Origin: Pseudomonas sp. K2I15
GTDB lineage: Bacteria; Pseudomonadota; Gammaproteobacteria; Pseudomonadales; Pseudomonadaceae
Direction of reading: 5' to 3'
Length of the DNA: 64,000 bases
Assembly (NCBI RefSeq): GCF_002204795.1
Contig: NZ_NIXO01000027.1
Span: 19,661 to 83,660 of the forward strand
Shown here: piece by piece, positions 63,981 through 64,000 of the stretch
Layout: every line of letters begins with the position of its first letter
How positions within the stretch are numbered: the first letter of the stretch is position 1
Program-made: the position numbers and the translations under genes
Notes under the pieces: model-generated
The model's input: the letters and a program-made list of their open reading frames with translations, nothing else
What the model was told of the DNA's origin: nothing
Databases searched by the model: none

Positions 63981-64000
63981 TCAGGCAGCGTGCGCTTTCC
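63981..64000 (-). CDS. Possible 3' end of a gene running off the window
   Basis: On the minus strand a frame ending at TGA (complement of 63981-63983) reads ...KAHAA-stop and is open to the right edge. Only six codons are visible, and a small dyad CGCTGCC-N6-GGCAGCG covers the same bases, so this may equally be a terminator. No identity can be given. Confidence 0.25.

Overview
The window is about 60% GC chromosomal DNA from a fluorescent Pseudomonas, most likely the P. fluorescens group. The evidence is the Pseudomonas-only regulator MvaT, an Entner-Doudoroff locus with GltR/GtrS, an OprD porin beside slyX and HIT genes, a PctA-type chemoreceptor, and about a dozen REPIN-like palindromes of the GTAGGAGCGAGCTTGC, TGTGGGAGCGGGCTTGC and GTGGCGAGGGAGCTTGC types. 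I see no phage, insertion sequence, tRNA, rRNA or CRISPR array. Almost all of it is core genome, but blocks that I recall as far apart in P. aeruginosa are joined here.

Layout. 1-9.8 kb, mostly minus strand: tolR (cut by the window edge), tolQ, ybgC, ruvB, ruvA, ruvC, yebC, aspS, an FmdB-type zinc ribbon protein, a ribbon-helix-helix protein and a Dps-like protein; then a membrane-anchored cold-shock-domain protein (+), slyX and a HIT protein. 10.7-12 kb: OprD-family porin behind an 870-bp non-coding region. 12-25 kb: MscS channel, YajQ, PanE-type reductase, an orphan hybrid-free sensor kinase, PduO-type adenosyltransferase, MutT fused to a ThiE-like domain, argJ, secA, dciA and a HerA-like ATPase. 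25-30.4 kb: PctA-type chemoreceptor, purU, mvaT, sbcB. 30.6-37.3 kb: a six-gene, translationally coupled membrane/MoxR operon (RDD, SpoIIM, DUF4129, DUF4350, MoxR, DUF58). 37.3-43.6 kb: PilZ protein, lipoprotein, pykA, enoyl-CoA hydratase, ferredoxin-type reductase, class I fumarase. 43.8-48.5 kb: DctB/DctD-like two-component system followed by an alpha-ketoglutarate-type MFS permease behind a sigma-54 promoter. 48.6-52.2 kb: DUF347 membrane protein, flavin reductase, two small genes, AraC regulator. 52.3-58.7 kb: gtrS, gltR, glk, edd, and divergent gapA with two HexR-type operators between edd and gapA. 58.8-63.9 kb: heme cell-surface signalling system (ECF sigma, FecR anti-sigma, STN-containing TonB receptor) and a HemO/PigA-type heme oxygenase, with Fur-box-like sites.

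How the genes work together. The left part is envelope maintenance (Tol-Pal), recombination (RuvABC) and translation (AspRS). The central part joins secretion, arginine synthesis and chemotaxis. The right part is carbon and iron physiology: glucose goes through Glk/Edd/GapA under HexR and GltR/GtrS, C4/C5-dicarboxylates are sensed and imported by the two-component/MFS module, pyruvate kinase and fumarase serve central metabolism, and heme is sensed, imported and opened by the terminal locus.

The items most worth a second look are the MoxR-membrane operon, the convergent dciA/herA-like pair whose two stop codons both lie inside one REPIN, the heme receptor with no histidine in its FRAP/NPNL segment, and the sigma-54-driven permease with a large palindrome in its control region. 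Function names come from reading protein sequences against remembered families; no database search was run.
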